DNA from: Marinobacter persicus
Lineage (GTDB): Bacteria > Pseudomonadota > Gammaproteobacteria > Pseudomonadales > Oleiphilaceae
DNA length: 64,000 nucleotides
Reading direction: 5' to 3'
NCBI RefSeq assembly: GCF_900114155.1
Contig: NZ_FOSC01000009.1
Location: 62,001-126,000 of the forward strand
Under the pieces are notes generated by a model. That model saw only the letters and a list, made by a program, of their open reading frames with translations. It searched no databases and was not told the DNA's origin. Both the position numbers and the translations under genes were made by a program. This document shows, piece after piece, positions 28,962 to 37,479 of this stretch. Every line of letters begins with the position of its first letter. The first letter of the stretch is position 1.

Positions 28962-29732
28962 ATGGACAGACTGGCAGGTAAGGTAGCAGCAGTAACCGGT
29001 GGAACCCTGGGCATTGGCAAGGCGACGGTAGAGCGGATGCTGGAAGAGGGCGCGGCCGTCGGAATTCTCGATATTCTGGACGACGAAGGAAAAGCACTGG
29101 TCACCGAACTGGGCGCCAAAGGCTACAAGGTGGACTACTGGCACTGTGATGTGGCGGATGAAGCCCAGGTAAAAGCAGCGTTCGATGGCGTGGCAGAGCG
29201 TTTCGGCAAGCTTGACGTGGTGGTGAATAACGCGGGCATTGCCGGCGCCAACAAGCCAACAGATCAACTGACCGAGGAAGAATGGGATCTGGTTCAGGAC
29301 GTGAACGTGAAAGGGGTTTTCTTCTGCACCAAGCACGCCATTCCACACATGAGAAAGGCTGGCAGCGGCAGCATTATCAACCTGTCATCCATTTATGGCC
29401 TGGTCAGTGCGCCGGATATTCCACCCTATCATGCCTCCAAGGGTGCGGTGCGCCTGATGACCAAAACCGATGCCATGACTTATGCCAAGGAACGCATACG
29501 CGTGAACTCCGTTCATCCCGGCTTTATCTGGACACCGCTGGTGGAAAAACACCTGCAAAGCAGTGGGCAGGATCTCGAGGCAGCAAAGCAGGCGACCGCT
29601 GATCTGCACCCGGTCGGGCACATGGGCGAGCCGGATGACATCGCCTGGGGTATCGTGTACCTGGCATCAGACGAATCCAAGTTCGTCACCGGCAGCGAGC
29701 TGGTTATTGATGGCGGGTACACCGCCCACTGA
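28962..29732 (+). CDS. Short-chain dehydrogenase/reductase (NAD-type)
   Basis: Classical SDR of 256 residues from ATG 28962 (AAGGAGATCGTT upstream). Cofactor motif TGGTLGIG is at residues 12-19, NNAG near 89, catalytic Ser in NLSSIYG near 140 and YHASK near 155-159. An Asp after the second strand (ILDILDD) favours NAD over NADP. Best guess is a secondary-alcohol or hydroxysteroid-type dehydrogenase; substrate unknown. The gene ends before a bidirectional terminator shared with trkH. Confidence 0.88.
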   Translation: MDRLAGKVAAVTGGTLGIGKATVERMLEEGAAVGILDILDDEGKALVTELGAKGYKVDYWHCDVADEAQVKAAFDGVAERFGKLDVVVNNAGIAGANKPTDQLTEEEWDLVQDVNVKGVFFCTKHAIPHMRKAGSGSIINLSSIYGLVSAPDIPPYHASKGAVRLMTKTDAMTYAKERIRVNSVHPGFIWTPLVEKHLQSSGQDLEAAKQATADLHPVGHMGEPDDIAWGIVYLASDESKFVTGSELVIDGGYTAH

Positions 29733-29758
29733 CAGCGCTATTGGCGGAAAAACCCAAT

Positions 29759-29797
29759 AAAAAAGCCGGCCTCGGGAACCCCGAAGGCCGGCTTTTT
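29759..29797. terminator. Bidirectional intrinsic terminator between SDR and trkH genes
   Basis: GCCGGCCT (29764-29771) pairs with AGGCCGGC (29784-29791); the stem continues inside with CGGG/CCCG around a three-base loop and one bulged A. Five A lie before the stem and six T after it, so it can stop transcription in both directions, which fits the convergent SDR and trkH genes. Confidence 0.9.
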
Positions 29798-29813
29798 TCA
29801 TTCAGGCTGAGGG

Positions 29814-31271
29814 TCAATGGCGCCAGAACGCCGGCGACAGAACAATCACCACGCTCAGAACTTCCAGCCGCCCCATCAGCATCCCCACCGACAGGATCCA
29901 CTTGGCCGCATCCGGCAATGGGCCGAAGTTGCCGGCCGGACCAATAATTTCACCCAACCCCGGACCCACGTTGGTCAGCGAGGTGAGAGCGCCCGACAGG
30001 GCCGTAACAAAATCGAGCTGGAGCGAAGCCAGCAGCACGGTGATGATCAGCAGGCACAGCAGGAAGATAAAGGTGTAAGCAATCATGGATGAGATGATTT
30101 CATCACTGACCGCCCGGCCGTTGTAGTTACGGGTAAACACCGCGCGCGGGTGCAGCAGGCGCATCAACTGCTCACGCAGGATGATCAACGACAACTGAAA
30201 CCGGAAGATTTTCATGCCACCGGCGGTTGAGCCGGAACAGCCACCGACAAACATCAGAAAGAAAAACACCACAAACGCAAGCGGACCCCAGGCGGAGTAA
30301 TCCTCGGACGCATAGCCGGTGGTGGTGACCACTGAGGTGATGTTGAACAGAGTGATGGCGTAATTATGCAGCAAATCAAAGTGTACCGGTGACACCCACC
30401 AGCGGTAGATCGTCATCAGTGCCGGCACCACCAGCAAAATCGCCAGGAACAGGCGGACCTGCTTGTCCCTGAACAGGACACCGTGTTGGCCGTGCATTTC
30501 CCGAACAAACAGGAAAAACGGCAAACTGCCTATGATCATGAAGAAAGTGGCTTCCATCAGGATCAGATCACTGAACTTGCCCATGGACTGGTCTGAGGTG
30601 GAGAAACCACCGGTGGCGATGCTGGTGAGGCCGTGATTAAAGGCATCAAACAGAGTCATTCCGGATAGCCGGTAAGTGACCACGGCGATAATGCTGAAGA
30701 TCAGGTACACGAAAAGCAGGCCCCGGCTGAGGGTTTTCATCCTGGGCAGACCTTTTTCCGTCCATTCCGACGATTCCGTGGCGAACAGACGCATACCACC
30801 CACGCGCAGGAACGGCAGCACCGCGACGAACATGCCGATAATCCCGATACCACCCAGCCACTGCAGAATCGAGCGCCATAAAAGAAGGTCACGGTCCATG
30901 GAATCCAGGCCACTGAGTACGGTTGCACCGGTGGTCGTAATACCGGATGTGCCTTCAAACACCGCATCAACAAACGAAATGTCGTTATCGCTCAGGTAAA
31001 AAGGCAGGGAGGCGAACAGCGAGATAATGAACCAGCTGGAGACGGTGAGCACGAACATGTAACGGGGTTTGAGTTCATCGGAATTTTTATAGGTCAACAA
31101 CAACCCGAAGATACCGAGGCCACAGACAATGGCGGCGGATTCGGCAAACGCCATGTAATTGGGCGCGCCGGAAGGGTCGCCCAATAAAAGCAGTGCCGGC
31201 AGTGTCATGAACATGCTGAGCAGTACGAACATGGCACTGATAATAAAAACGACAGGAGTCAGGTTTCTCAA
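29814..31271 (-). CDS. trkH: Trk-type potassium uptake channel TrkH
   Basis: Inner-membrane potassium transporter of 485 residues that normally works with the cytoplasmic regulator TrkA, not in this window. The four pore loops of the superfamily are readable: SGITTTGATV near residue 112, TSIATGGFS near 220, SVVTTTGYA near 317 and TSLTNVGPG near 436. Length and about ten helices match TrkH. A promoter is likely in 31272-31396, next to the dif site. Confidence 0.95.
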   Translation of the reverse strand: MRNLTPVVFIISAMFVLLSMFMTLPALLLLGDPSGAPNYMAFAESAAIVCGLGIFGLLLTYKNSDELKPRYMFVLTVSSWFIISLFASLPFYLSDNDISFVDAVFEGTSGITTTGATVLSGLDSMDRDLLLWRSILQWLGGIGIIGMFVAVLPFLRVGGMRLFATESSEWTEKGLPRMKTLSRGLLFVYLIFSIIAVVTYRLSGMTLFDAFNHGLTSIATGGFSTSDQSMGKFSDLILMEATFFMIIGSLPFFLFVREMHGQHGVLFRDKQVRLFLAILLVVPALMTIYRWWVSPVHFDLLHNYAITLFNITSVVTTTGYASEDYSAWGPLAFVVFFFLMFVGGCSGSTAGGMKIFRFQLSLIILREQLMRLLHPRAVFTRNYNGRAVSDEIISSMIAYTFIFLLCLLIITVLLASLQLDFVTALSGALTSLTNVGPGLGEIIGPAGNFGPLPDAAKWILSVGMLMGRLEVLSVVIVLSPAFWRH

Positions 31272-31396
31272 GGTATGCGCCCGGATCAGCCTCTAGGAAG
31301 AAACCGCGTCAGGATACTCGCGGGCGAGGGCTTCCGCAACAAAGGTGCGCGCGGGGATGAGCCAGATCAGTTGGTGGGATATCAAAGCCATACCGT

Positions 31397-31424
31397 ATTT
31401 AACATAATATACATTATGCGCAGT
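31397..31424 (-). other. dif: dif chromosome-dimer resolution site (XerCD core)
   Basis: Read on the minus strand the site is: XerC arm ACTGCGCATAA, centre TGTATA, XerD arm TTATGTTAAAT. The E. coli dif site has GGTGCGCATAA, TGTATA and TTATGTTAAAT, so 26 of 28 bases agree; the XerD arm and centre are identical and the two differences are the outermost XerC-arm bases. Such sites resolve chromosome dimers under FtsK control and mark the replication terminus. It lies between trkH and the SecD-head-like gene, outside coding sequence. Confidence 0.95.
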
Positions 31425-31499
31425 CATGCTAATCAGTGATGCAGAAAAAAGGGCTGTTGATTTGGGATTGTGATGAACGCCAGCTCAAACAGGAAGGTT

Positions 31500-31886
31500 T
31501 CATAAATGCGGGTCAACCGCCTTCAGCAAGGCCACTTCAGGATCAGGGATACGCAACACACCACTCTCTATTTCCGTGACCACGGTAAACCGCGAGACAA
31601 CGTGCCCGGCAATCACGATTTCCATGGGCTTTGATTGGTGGCTCCGGGTAATGTCGCTGAGCCGATCCCTGCCTTCTGCATTCAGAAGCACGTGAAGTTC
31701 TCCGGCGTCTGACAGTTCCGCTTTTTGGATTTGCGCCAGCGGTAAGGAAAACGTGACAACCTCCGGGTGTGATTCCTTGAAAAGCTGCTCTGTCTGATTT
31801 TGTGCGATTGCTGCGAGCGGAAAAAACAGCACGAAAGCCAGACCAATGGAGCCGTAACGCAATTGTCGGAGGTTGTTTATCGGCAT
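31500..31886 (-). CDS. Exported protein with SecD P1-head-like domain
   Basis: The protein has 128 residues with a signal peptide of about 28 (ends FFPLAAIAQ). The mature part carries LNAEGRDRLSDITRSHQSKP, then MEIVIAGHVVSRFTV and IESGVLRI, which follows the pattern of the P1 head subdomain of SecD (acidic-G, L-x-x-[IT]T-x-x, then a GxVxS-x-P-like strand and I-x-x-G-x-x-I). SecD itself is a large membrane protein; this is a solitary soluble copy. Function unknown; a periplasmic chaperone-like role is a guess. Located 76 bases from dif. Confidence 0.7.
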   Translation of the reverse strand: MPINNLRQLRYGSIGLAFVLFFPLAAIAQNQTEQLFKESHPEVVTFSLPLAQIQKAELSDAGELHVLLNAEGRDRLSDITRSHQSKPMEIVIAGHVVSRFTVVTEIESGVLRIPDPEVALLKAVDPHL

Positions 31887-32003
31887 TATTTACTCTCAAG
31901 TCCATGAATCAGCACCGGCGCCTGGAAATTCTGGCAGCCATTATTATTGAAGCAGATTCGCCAAGGCGGCCATAAAAGTAGCGGGTATTCTGCATTCCCT
32001 GCA

Positions 32004-32031
32004 ATGTCCAATATTTAGGAGTATTGGACAT
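32004..32031. repeat. Perfect inverted repeat resembling a recombinase core or operator
   Basis: ATGTCCAATA (32004-32013) and TATTGGACAT (32022-32031) are exact reverse complements around an 8-bp spacer TTTAGGAG. A further GGACA half-copy follows at 32035-32039. The 10-8-10 form is similar to loxP-like sites, and it lies 125 bp upstream of a tyrosine recombinase gene in an otherwise featureless 270-base gap (31887-32156). It could equally be an autoregulatory operator. It does not resemble the dif arms. Confidence 0.6.
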
Positions 32032-32156
32032 ATAGGACACTGCCTCAGGAAGTTGTGGAGCGAATCGCATCATACCCCTGGCGTTATCACTCATTATGTG
32101 TGACAGTTTCATTTGGAAAACCCTTAATCATCAATATCTTCAGGCCATCTTTGAAC

Positions 32157-33413
32157 GTGAATACTCAATTCCCTGGCTTTCCGGTTTTTGACACCGCAGA
32201 TCGACTGCCGGATCAATCCGACCTGGCTCTTTATCCTGACCTTGAGCGTCGCCTGGAGTCGCTGGATATCGATGCCGAGTATATCCGGGAAGATTTCGGG
32301 ATAGCACTGCGCTTTCTGGAAAAATACAGTGATGTCTCTGGCACGTTCAGTCGTTTTCGTTGTGAAATTCAACGTTTTCTCAACTATACGTGGTTGATCG
32401 CCAAACGACACCTGTCGCAGATTGACGGCGAACTGGTCTCCCGCTATTTCGCTTTTTTGAAGACGCCGCCCAAATCCTGGGTATCCCATGGCATTTATCC
32501 GGCGTTTACCGGCACGGGTGACCGGCGGCAAATCAACCCGCTCTGGCGCCCGATGGCGTTACGCAGCCGGCAGGACTCTGCGCCCTACTCCATCAGCCAG
32601 GCCAGCCTGAATGCCAGCAGAACTGCGCTGCAGACCTTCTTCAAGTACCTGATGGCGCGCGATTATCTGGCCAGAGATCCATTTCTGGAGGTGCGCAAGC
32701 GTGATGGCAAGGCTCGTCCCAAACTGGTAGATCAGGATGCCGAGGTGCGCCGCTTGACGGACTGGCAATGGTCGTTTCTGCTGGAAACCCTCACCGAACT
32801 GGCCAGCGAGGATGAACGCTACGAACGGCATCTGTTTGTCATCGTCACCATGAAAAGCCTGTTTCTGCGGGTCAGTGAGCTGGCACCCCGACCGGTGGAT
32901 CAGGGCCGGATTCGAACACCCTCGTTCGGGGACTTCCGGCGCACCGTTGTCGATGGCGAGCCTTACTGGGTGTACTCGGTATTTGGCAAGGGCGACAAGG
33001 CCCGGCAGGTTACCCTGCCTGACGCCTATCTGCCTTACCTGAAACGCTGGCGTGAATACCTGGGCCTATCTCCCCTGCCGGTCACGGGCGAATCGGCCGC
33101 GATTCTGCCGTCAAAAAAGGGTGATGCTATCGGTAAGCGCCAGGTGCAGCGCATTTACGAACAGGCCATGGTCGCCACGGCCGGGCGCATGGAGGACCAT
33201 GGCTTTGCTGATGAAGCCAAACAGCTGCTGGCCATTCGCTCGGAAACCCACTATCTGCGCCATACCGGCGCCAGCCAGGCCATTGAGGCGGGCGGCGATA
33301 TTCGCCACATCAGTGAGGAACTGGGCCATGCCAATGCCACCGTCACGGAGTCGGTTTATGTGAATGCCGAACAAGCCAGAAGGCGCTCCGAAGGCCGGCG
33401 CCGGCAGGTTTAA
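32157..33413 (+). CDS. Tyrosine recombinase (site-specific integrase family)
   Basis: The protein has 418 residues if it starts at GTG 32157; the frame is open back to ATG 32055 (452 residues), and neither start has a good ribosome site. The N-terminal part (about 60-200) is a SAM-like core-binding domain; the catalytic domain holds Arg in FLRVSEL near 238, Lys in GKGDKARQV near 280, HYLRHTG near 365-371 (His and Arg), His in LGHANATV near 390 and the nucleophile Tyr in ESVYVN near 400, so the active site is complete. It is too long for XerC/XerD (about 300). No integration module or attachment repeats surround it. Confidence 0.88.
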   Translation: MNTQFPGFPVFDTADRLPDQSDLALYPDLERRLESLDIDAEYIREDFGIALRFLEKYSDVSGTFSRFRCEIQRFLNYTWLIAKRHLSQIDGELVSRYFAFLKTPPKSWVSHGIYPAFTGTGDRRQINPLWRPMALRSRQDSAPYSISQASLNASRTALQTFFKYLMARDYLARDPFLEVRKRDGKARPKLVDQDAEVRRLTDWQWSFLLETLTELASEDERYERHLFVIVTMKSLFLRVSELAPRPVDQGRIRTPSFGDFRRTVVDGEPYWVYSVFGKGDKARQVTLPDAYLPYLKRWREYLGLSPLPVTGESAAILPSKKGDAIGKRQVQRIYEQAMVATAGRMEDHGFADEAKQLLAIRSETHYLRHTGASQAIEAGGDIRHISEELGHANATVTESVYVNAEQARRRSEGRRRQV

Positions 33414-33501
33414 TACAGTGGCTTGACCCTGGAGCTACTATTAGGTTTAAAAATACCGATTAACGTCAGGATCTCACGACCAACCGCTGCGGAGTTGTTG
33501 C

Positions 33502-34401
33502 ATGCACGACCATGGCCACGATCACAGCCACCATTTCGACACTCATAACCGTTCATTTGTCATTGCCATTGCTCTGAACGTGGTGTTTGTGGTGATCGAA
33601 GTGGTGTACGGCCTGCTGTCGGGCTCGCTGGCGCTTCTGGCCGATGCCGGCCACAACCTGAGCGATGTCATGGGGCTGGTGCTGGCCTGGGTGGCTATCT
33701 GGCTGGCCAGTCGCGCGGCAACCCGGAGCAAAACCTACGGTCTGAAGAAAACCACCATCCTGGCCGCTTTGTTCAATGCGCTGATTCTGATTGCCGCAGT
33801 GGGCGGTATTGCCTGGGAGGCCATTCAGCGCCTTTCCAGCCCCGGCCCGGTGGCCGGTTTAACGGTAATTGTCGTGGCCGGCATCGGGGTGTTGATCAAT
33901 GGCCTGACCATGCTGCTGTTTCTCAATGGCCAGAAAGGCGACATCAACATCCGGGGCGCCTTCTTACACATGGCCGCCGACACGGCGGTTTCCGTCGGCG
34001 TGGTGATCTCCGGCACGGTTATGCTGTTGACCGATTTCACCTGGATTGACCCTGTGGTCAGTCTGATCATCGCGGCGGTTATCTTTTTCGGTACCTGGCA
34101 ACTGCTCAAAGAGTCGGTCAACCTTGCGGTGGATGCCGTGCCCAAGGGCATTGATCCCTCGGCGGTCCAGTCATCGCTGGAGTCCCTGCCAGGCATCGTG
34201 TCGGTCCATCACCTGCATATCTGGGGGCTGAGCACCACGGAAAATGCACTGACGGTGCACCTGGTCAAACCGGACCCGGAGCGTGATCACGAGTTGCTTG
34301 ATCACGCCACCAGCATGCTGGACAGGGAATTCGGTATTCAACACGCGACTATTCAACTGGAACGGGTGTCACAGGGCTGCCCGAATCCCACTCATTGCTG
34401 A
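33502..34401 (+). CDS. Cation diffusion facilitator (CzcD/ZitB-like metal exporter)
   Basis: Inner-membrane zinc/cadmium/cobalt-proton antiporter of 299 residues. A histidine-rich N-terminus (HDHGHDHSHHFDTHNR) is followed by six helices; the metal site HxxxD appears in DAGHNLSD in helix 2 and in HMAADTAVS in helix 5. The C-terminal cytoplasmic domain contains VHHLHIWGLSTTENALTVHL. The histidine-rich head matches ZitB/CzcD types. It ends 10 bases inside the convergent MFS gene. No metal-responsive regulator gene is adjacent. Confidence 0.95.
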   Translation: MHDHGHDHSHHFDTHNRSFVIAIALNVVFVVIEVVYGLLSGSLALLADAGHNLSDVMGLVLAWVAIWLASRAATRSKTYGLKKTTILAALFNALILIAAVGGIAWEAIQRLSSPGPVAGLTVIVVAGIGVLINGLTMLLFLNGQKGDINIRGAFLHMAADTAVSVGVVISGTVMLLTDFTWIDPVVSLIIAAVIFFGTWQLLKESVNLAVDAVPKGIDPSAVQSSLESLPGIVSVHHLHIWGLSTTENALTVHLVKPDPERDHELLDHATSMLDREFGIQHATIQLERVSQGCPNPTHC

Positions 34402-35615
34402 TCAACCGCCATGGCTCCCGCCCTTTCCTCGCTGATCGGCCAATGTAGCACCATCGCCAGCAGGCTCAGGACCACGGCAATCCACCATACGCTGTTGTAG
34501 TTGCCGGCCAGTTCGTACAAAGAACCGCCCAGCCAGACCCCGGAAAAACTGCCCACCTGGTGCCCCAGGTAAACAACCCCGTAGAACGTGGCCATGTAGC
34601 GGGTGCCAAACATGGAAGAGACCAGCCCGCTGGTTGGTGGCACCGTGGCCAGCCATAACAGCCCCATCACGCAACTGAACAGGATAACGGACAACTGGGT
34701 CAGCGGCAGAACCAGGAACAGCGTGATCAGCACCGCACGTGCGCCATAGATGGCGATCAAGACATTGCGAAGCCCGAAATACCCGGACAACACGCCGGAC
34801 AGGAGGGAGCCCGCGATGTTGAACAGGCCAATCAGACTGATGGACCAGGCCGCAACGCTTGTGCTGAAGCCGGCTTCGGTCAGAAACGGCGGCAGGTGCA
34901 CGGTGATAAACGCCACGTGAAAACCACAGACAAAAAAACCCAGGATCAGCAGCCAGTACGGCCGGTGTCCACGGGCGATGCCCACGATTTCAGAGAAAGA
35001 CGGTTCGTTCTGATCCTGTTGGCTGGAAGCGTCGTTGCCCTGCCCCCGACGCCGGGCCAGAGGCATCGCCAGGACGGCCATTGCAATCGCCATTACGGAC
35101 ATGGCTTGCAGAGCGGCGTTCCAACCCAGCGATTCCACCAGATGGCCGATCACCGGTACCAAAAGGAACTGGCCGGCGGACGCCGCGGCCGTGCCAATGC
35201 CCAACACCAGTTGACGCTGTTCCGGCGCCACTGCGCGCGCCATGGCAGGCAGCACGATGCCGAACGAGGTACCGGCAACGCCGGCACCAATCAACACGCC
35301 CAGGCCGGCGTTAAGGCTCCAGACATCGGCAACGTTCACCGTCATCAGGATGCCGCCGGCATACAGCGCCGCCCCGGCTACCAGTACCTTGGTGGTGCCA
35401 AAGCGATCGGCCAGCCCACCGGCGACCACGGCAACCACGCCCCAGGCCAGGTTCTGGATAGCCAGCGCCAGGCCAAGAATGTCGCGACCCCAGTCATTGA
35501 ACTCACCGATTGGCTCGACGAATAGCCCGAAACTGGAACGAAGGCCGAACGACATCATCAGCAGCAAGCAGCCGCTGATGATGAGAAAGATCGAGGAAAG
35601 CGGAAGCCGGTTCAT
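34392..35615 (-). CDS. MFS transporter, probable monocarboxylate type
   Basis: Twelve-helix major facilitator of 407 residues. The loop 2-3 motif appears as GGLADRFGTTK near 65-75. A central cytoplasmic loop (RRRGQGNDASSQQDQNEPSF) separates the two halves. It follows acuI by only 10 bases on the same strand and is therefore probably in the same transcript, suggesting import or export of an organic acid such as acrylate or 3-hydroxypropionate; this is inference from context. The 3' end overlaps the CDF gene by 10 bp. Confidence 0.87.
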   Translation of the reverse strand: MNRLPLSSIFLIISGCLLLMMSFGLRSSFGLFVEPIGEFNDWGRDILGLALAIQNLAWGVVAVVAGGLADRFGTTKVLVAGAALYAGGILMTVNVADVWSLNAGLGVLIGAGVAGTSFGIVLPAMARAVAPEQRQLVLGIGTAAASAGQFLLVPVIGHLVESLGWNAALQAMSVMAIAMAVLAMPLARRRGQGNDASSQQDQNEPSFSEIVGIARGHRPYWLLILGFFVCGFHVAFITVHLPPFLTEAGFSTSVAAWSISLIGLFNIAGSLLSGVLSGYFGLRNVLIAIYGARAVLITLFLVLPLTQLSVILFSCVMGLLWLATVPPTSGLVSSMFGTRYMATFYGVVYLGHQVGSFSGVWLGGSLYELAGNYNSVWWIAVVLSLLAMVLHWPISEERAGAMAVDQQ

Positions 35616-35625
35616 CCTGTGTTTT

Positions 35626-36609
35626 TTACCGGTTCACATCCACAATGATGCGCCCGCGAACCTTGCCTTCCAGCAGTTCATGAGCTTTTTCAACCGCCTC
35701 GCCCAGACCAATTTCATGGCCGATTTCGCCCAGCTTGGCCACGTCCAGGTCGGTACCCAGGCGCTTCCAGGCTTCCAGGCGGTCTTCACGGGGGCACATC
35801 ACGCTGTCGATGCCGGCCAGGGTCACACCACGCAGGATGAACGGCGCCACGGTGGCCGGGAAGTTCATGCCAGCGGCCAGGCCACAGGCAGTGACCACGC
35901 CCCGGTACTTCATGGTGGCGCAGATGTTGGCCAGCACGTTATCACCGGCGACATCCACGGCGCCGGCCCAGCGGGATTTGCCCAGCGGCTTGGCTTTTTC
36001 GGAAAATTCGGCGCGGTCAAGAATGTCCTTGGCGCCCAACTGCTTGAGATAATCGGCGTCGTCCGGGCGGCCGGTAACGGCAACCACATCGTAGCCGAGC
36101 TTGGACAGCACGGAGATGGCAACACTGCCCACGCCGCCGTTGGCACCGGTCACCACAATCTCGCCGTCTTCCGGCTTCACGCCGTGCTTTTCCAGGGCCA
36201 GGACACACAGCATGGCGGTGTAACCGGCGGTACCAATGGCCATGGCCTGTTCCGGGGAAAACTGCTCCGGCAGCGGGATCAGCCAGTCGCCCTTGACACG
36301 GGCTTTCTGGGCCAGGCCACCCCAGTGGGCTTCACCGACGCCCCAGCCATTAAGAATGACTTTGTCTCCCGCCTTGTAGTCGGCATGGGAGCTTTCCTCA
36401 ACTTCACCCACGAAATCGATACCCGGCACCATCGGGAATGTTTTCACCACCGGGCCTTTACCGGTGATGGCCAGCGCATCTTTATAGTTCAGGGTTGAAT
36501 GGCTGATGCGAACGGTGACGTCACCCTCCGGCAGTTGTGCCTCATCCAGCTCTTTGAGCCCGGCATGGTAACCGTTGTCGTCTTTCTCAATCAGAATGCC
36601 TTTAAACAT
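35626..36609 (-). CDS. acuI: Acrylyl-CoA reductase AcuI (YhdH family)
   Basis: NADPH-dependent reductase of 327 residues in the zinc-free medium-chain family; converts toxic acryloyl-CoA to propionyl-CoA, as in DMSP/acrylate catabolism. The start at ATG 36609 ([13 protein letters not shown]) has AGAGG upstream; an extended frame to 36648 is not needed. The family blocks [51 protein letters not shown] and [18 protein letters not shown] are all present. A TetR operator overlaps its promoter region. No DMSP lyase gene is in the window. Confidence 0.92.
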   Translation of the reverse strand: MFKGILIEKDDNGYHAGLKELDEAQLPEGDVTVRISHSTLNYKDALAITGKGPVVKTFPMVPGIDFVGEVEESSHADYKAGDKVILNGWGVGEAHWGGLAQKARVKGDWLIPLPEQFSPEQAMAIGTAGYTAMLCVLALEKHGVKPEDGEIVVTGANGGVGSVAISVLSKLGYDVVAVTGRPDDADYLKQLGAKDILDRAEFSEKAKPLGKSRWAGAVDVAGDNVLANICATMKYRGVVTACGLAAGMNFPATVAPFILRGVTLAGIDSVMCPREDRLEAWKRLGTDLDVAKLGEIGHEIGLGEAVEKAHELLEGKVRGRIIVDVNR

Positions 36610-36670
36610 GGGTTTACCTCTTTCATTCGTATCCGGGTCGACGTTCATCTTGATGGGTCGACAATGAATT

Positions 36671-36685
36671 TAGACCGGTTGTCTA
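36671..36685. promoter_or_regulatory. TetR operator in front of acuI
   Basis: TAGAC-CGGTT-GTCTA is an inverted repeat with exact 5-bp arms, 62-76 bp upstream of acuI. An almost identical site lies in the tetR promoter. It overlaps a leftward -10 candidate (TAAATT, 36667-36672 on the minus strand), so binding should block acuI transcription. Confidence 0.75.
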
Positions 36686-36701
36686 CTTTCAGCTAAATTT
36701 T

Positions 36702-37349
36702 TTACTTCGTCGGCAGGCCGGCAAAGTAATACTGCGCGAACACCGTCAATGGCGTTGTTGTCTGTTCAAGCTTGGCACGCAAGACCGCGCCTTCCCAGCC
36801 AATCCAGAAAAAACTGGCCAGCTGCGCGGTATCCGCGTCTGGCGCCAGATCCCCTTTGCGCTTGGCTTCCTCCAGACAGGCGGCAAAGCGGTCCTGCCAG
36901 TCTTCAAAGGTTGCCTGCAATCTGGCCCGAAAACTTTCGGGCAGAGCGGCCATTTCCTGGCCCAGGTTGCCAATCAGGCAACCGCGCCGGAAGTTGTACC
37001 GCAACATGCCGTCGGCGGCATCATCAATAAAGGCCCGAACCCTGTCCAGCGGGGACAGATCGGATGCTTTCAGGTGATGGTCCAGTTTGTGGGCGAAGAA
37101 ACGGCCGTAGTAGTCAATCAGCGCCAGGCCGAAATCTTCCTTGTTCCTGAAGTAATGATAGAAGGAACCCTTGGGCACCCCGGCCTGACGGAGAATGCCG
37201 TCAATGCCGGCGGTCGCGAAGCCTTTCTCCGTCAATATTTCCAGGCCGGCGCGCATCAGCAGTTCACGGGTCTCGGCCGTGGACTGGCGGTTTTTCGGTG
37301 GTCTGCCGCGCCGGCGAACCGGCTTGACTGGTTGCGCTATGGTTTCCAT
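36702..37349 (-). CDS. TetR family repressor of the acuI module (AcuR-like)
   Basis: Repressor of 215 residues. A basic head (RRRGRPPKNR) precedes the TetR helix-turn-helix at about residues 25-72 (EILTEKGFATAGIDGILRQ, GVPKGSFYHYFRNKEDF). The ligand-binding domain has FRRGCLIGNLGQE near 120 and the C-terminal WIGWEGAVLRAK, a pattern of the NemR/AcuR group; the cysteine in this segment may sense electrophiles such as acrylate, by analogy. It is immediately upstream of acuI on the same strand. It has no Shine-Dalgarno sequence, and the predicted transcription start is at the ATG. Confidence 0.9.
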   Translation of the reverse strand: METIAQPVKPVRRRGRPPKNRQSTAETRELLMRAGLEILTEKGFATAGIDGILRQAGVPKGSFYHYFRNKEDFGLALIDYYGRFFAHKLDHHLKASDLSPLDRVRAFIDDAADGMLRYNFRRGCLIGNLGQEMAALPESFRARLQATFEDWQDRFAACLEEAKRKGDLAPDADTAQLASFFWIGWEGAVLRAKLEQTTTPLTVFAQYYFAGLPTK

Positions 37350-37356
37350 GTGTGGA

Positions 37357-37385
37357 ATATTAGACCGGTCGTCTCGTTAATTCAA
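37357..37385 (-). promoter_or_regulatory. tetR promoter with embedded operator, predicted leaderless
   Basis: On the minus strand: -35 TTGAAT (37380-37385), exact 17-bp spacer, -10 TAATAT (37357-37362). The operator TAGACCGGTCGTCTC (37361-37375) lies in the spacer and touches the -10. The tetR ATG begins at 37349, about seven bases past the -10, so the mRNA should start at or next to the start codon. Confidence 0.75.
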
Positions 37386-37479
37386 CATCAGGGGTGTTCG
37401 AGGAAAACCCACGTGATCCTGTTAGTCTGCTAAACGTAGGTAAAAAGGCAATTCATACACTTTATTGACGGAGTGAACC

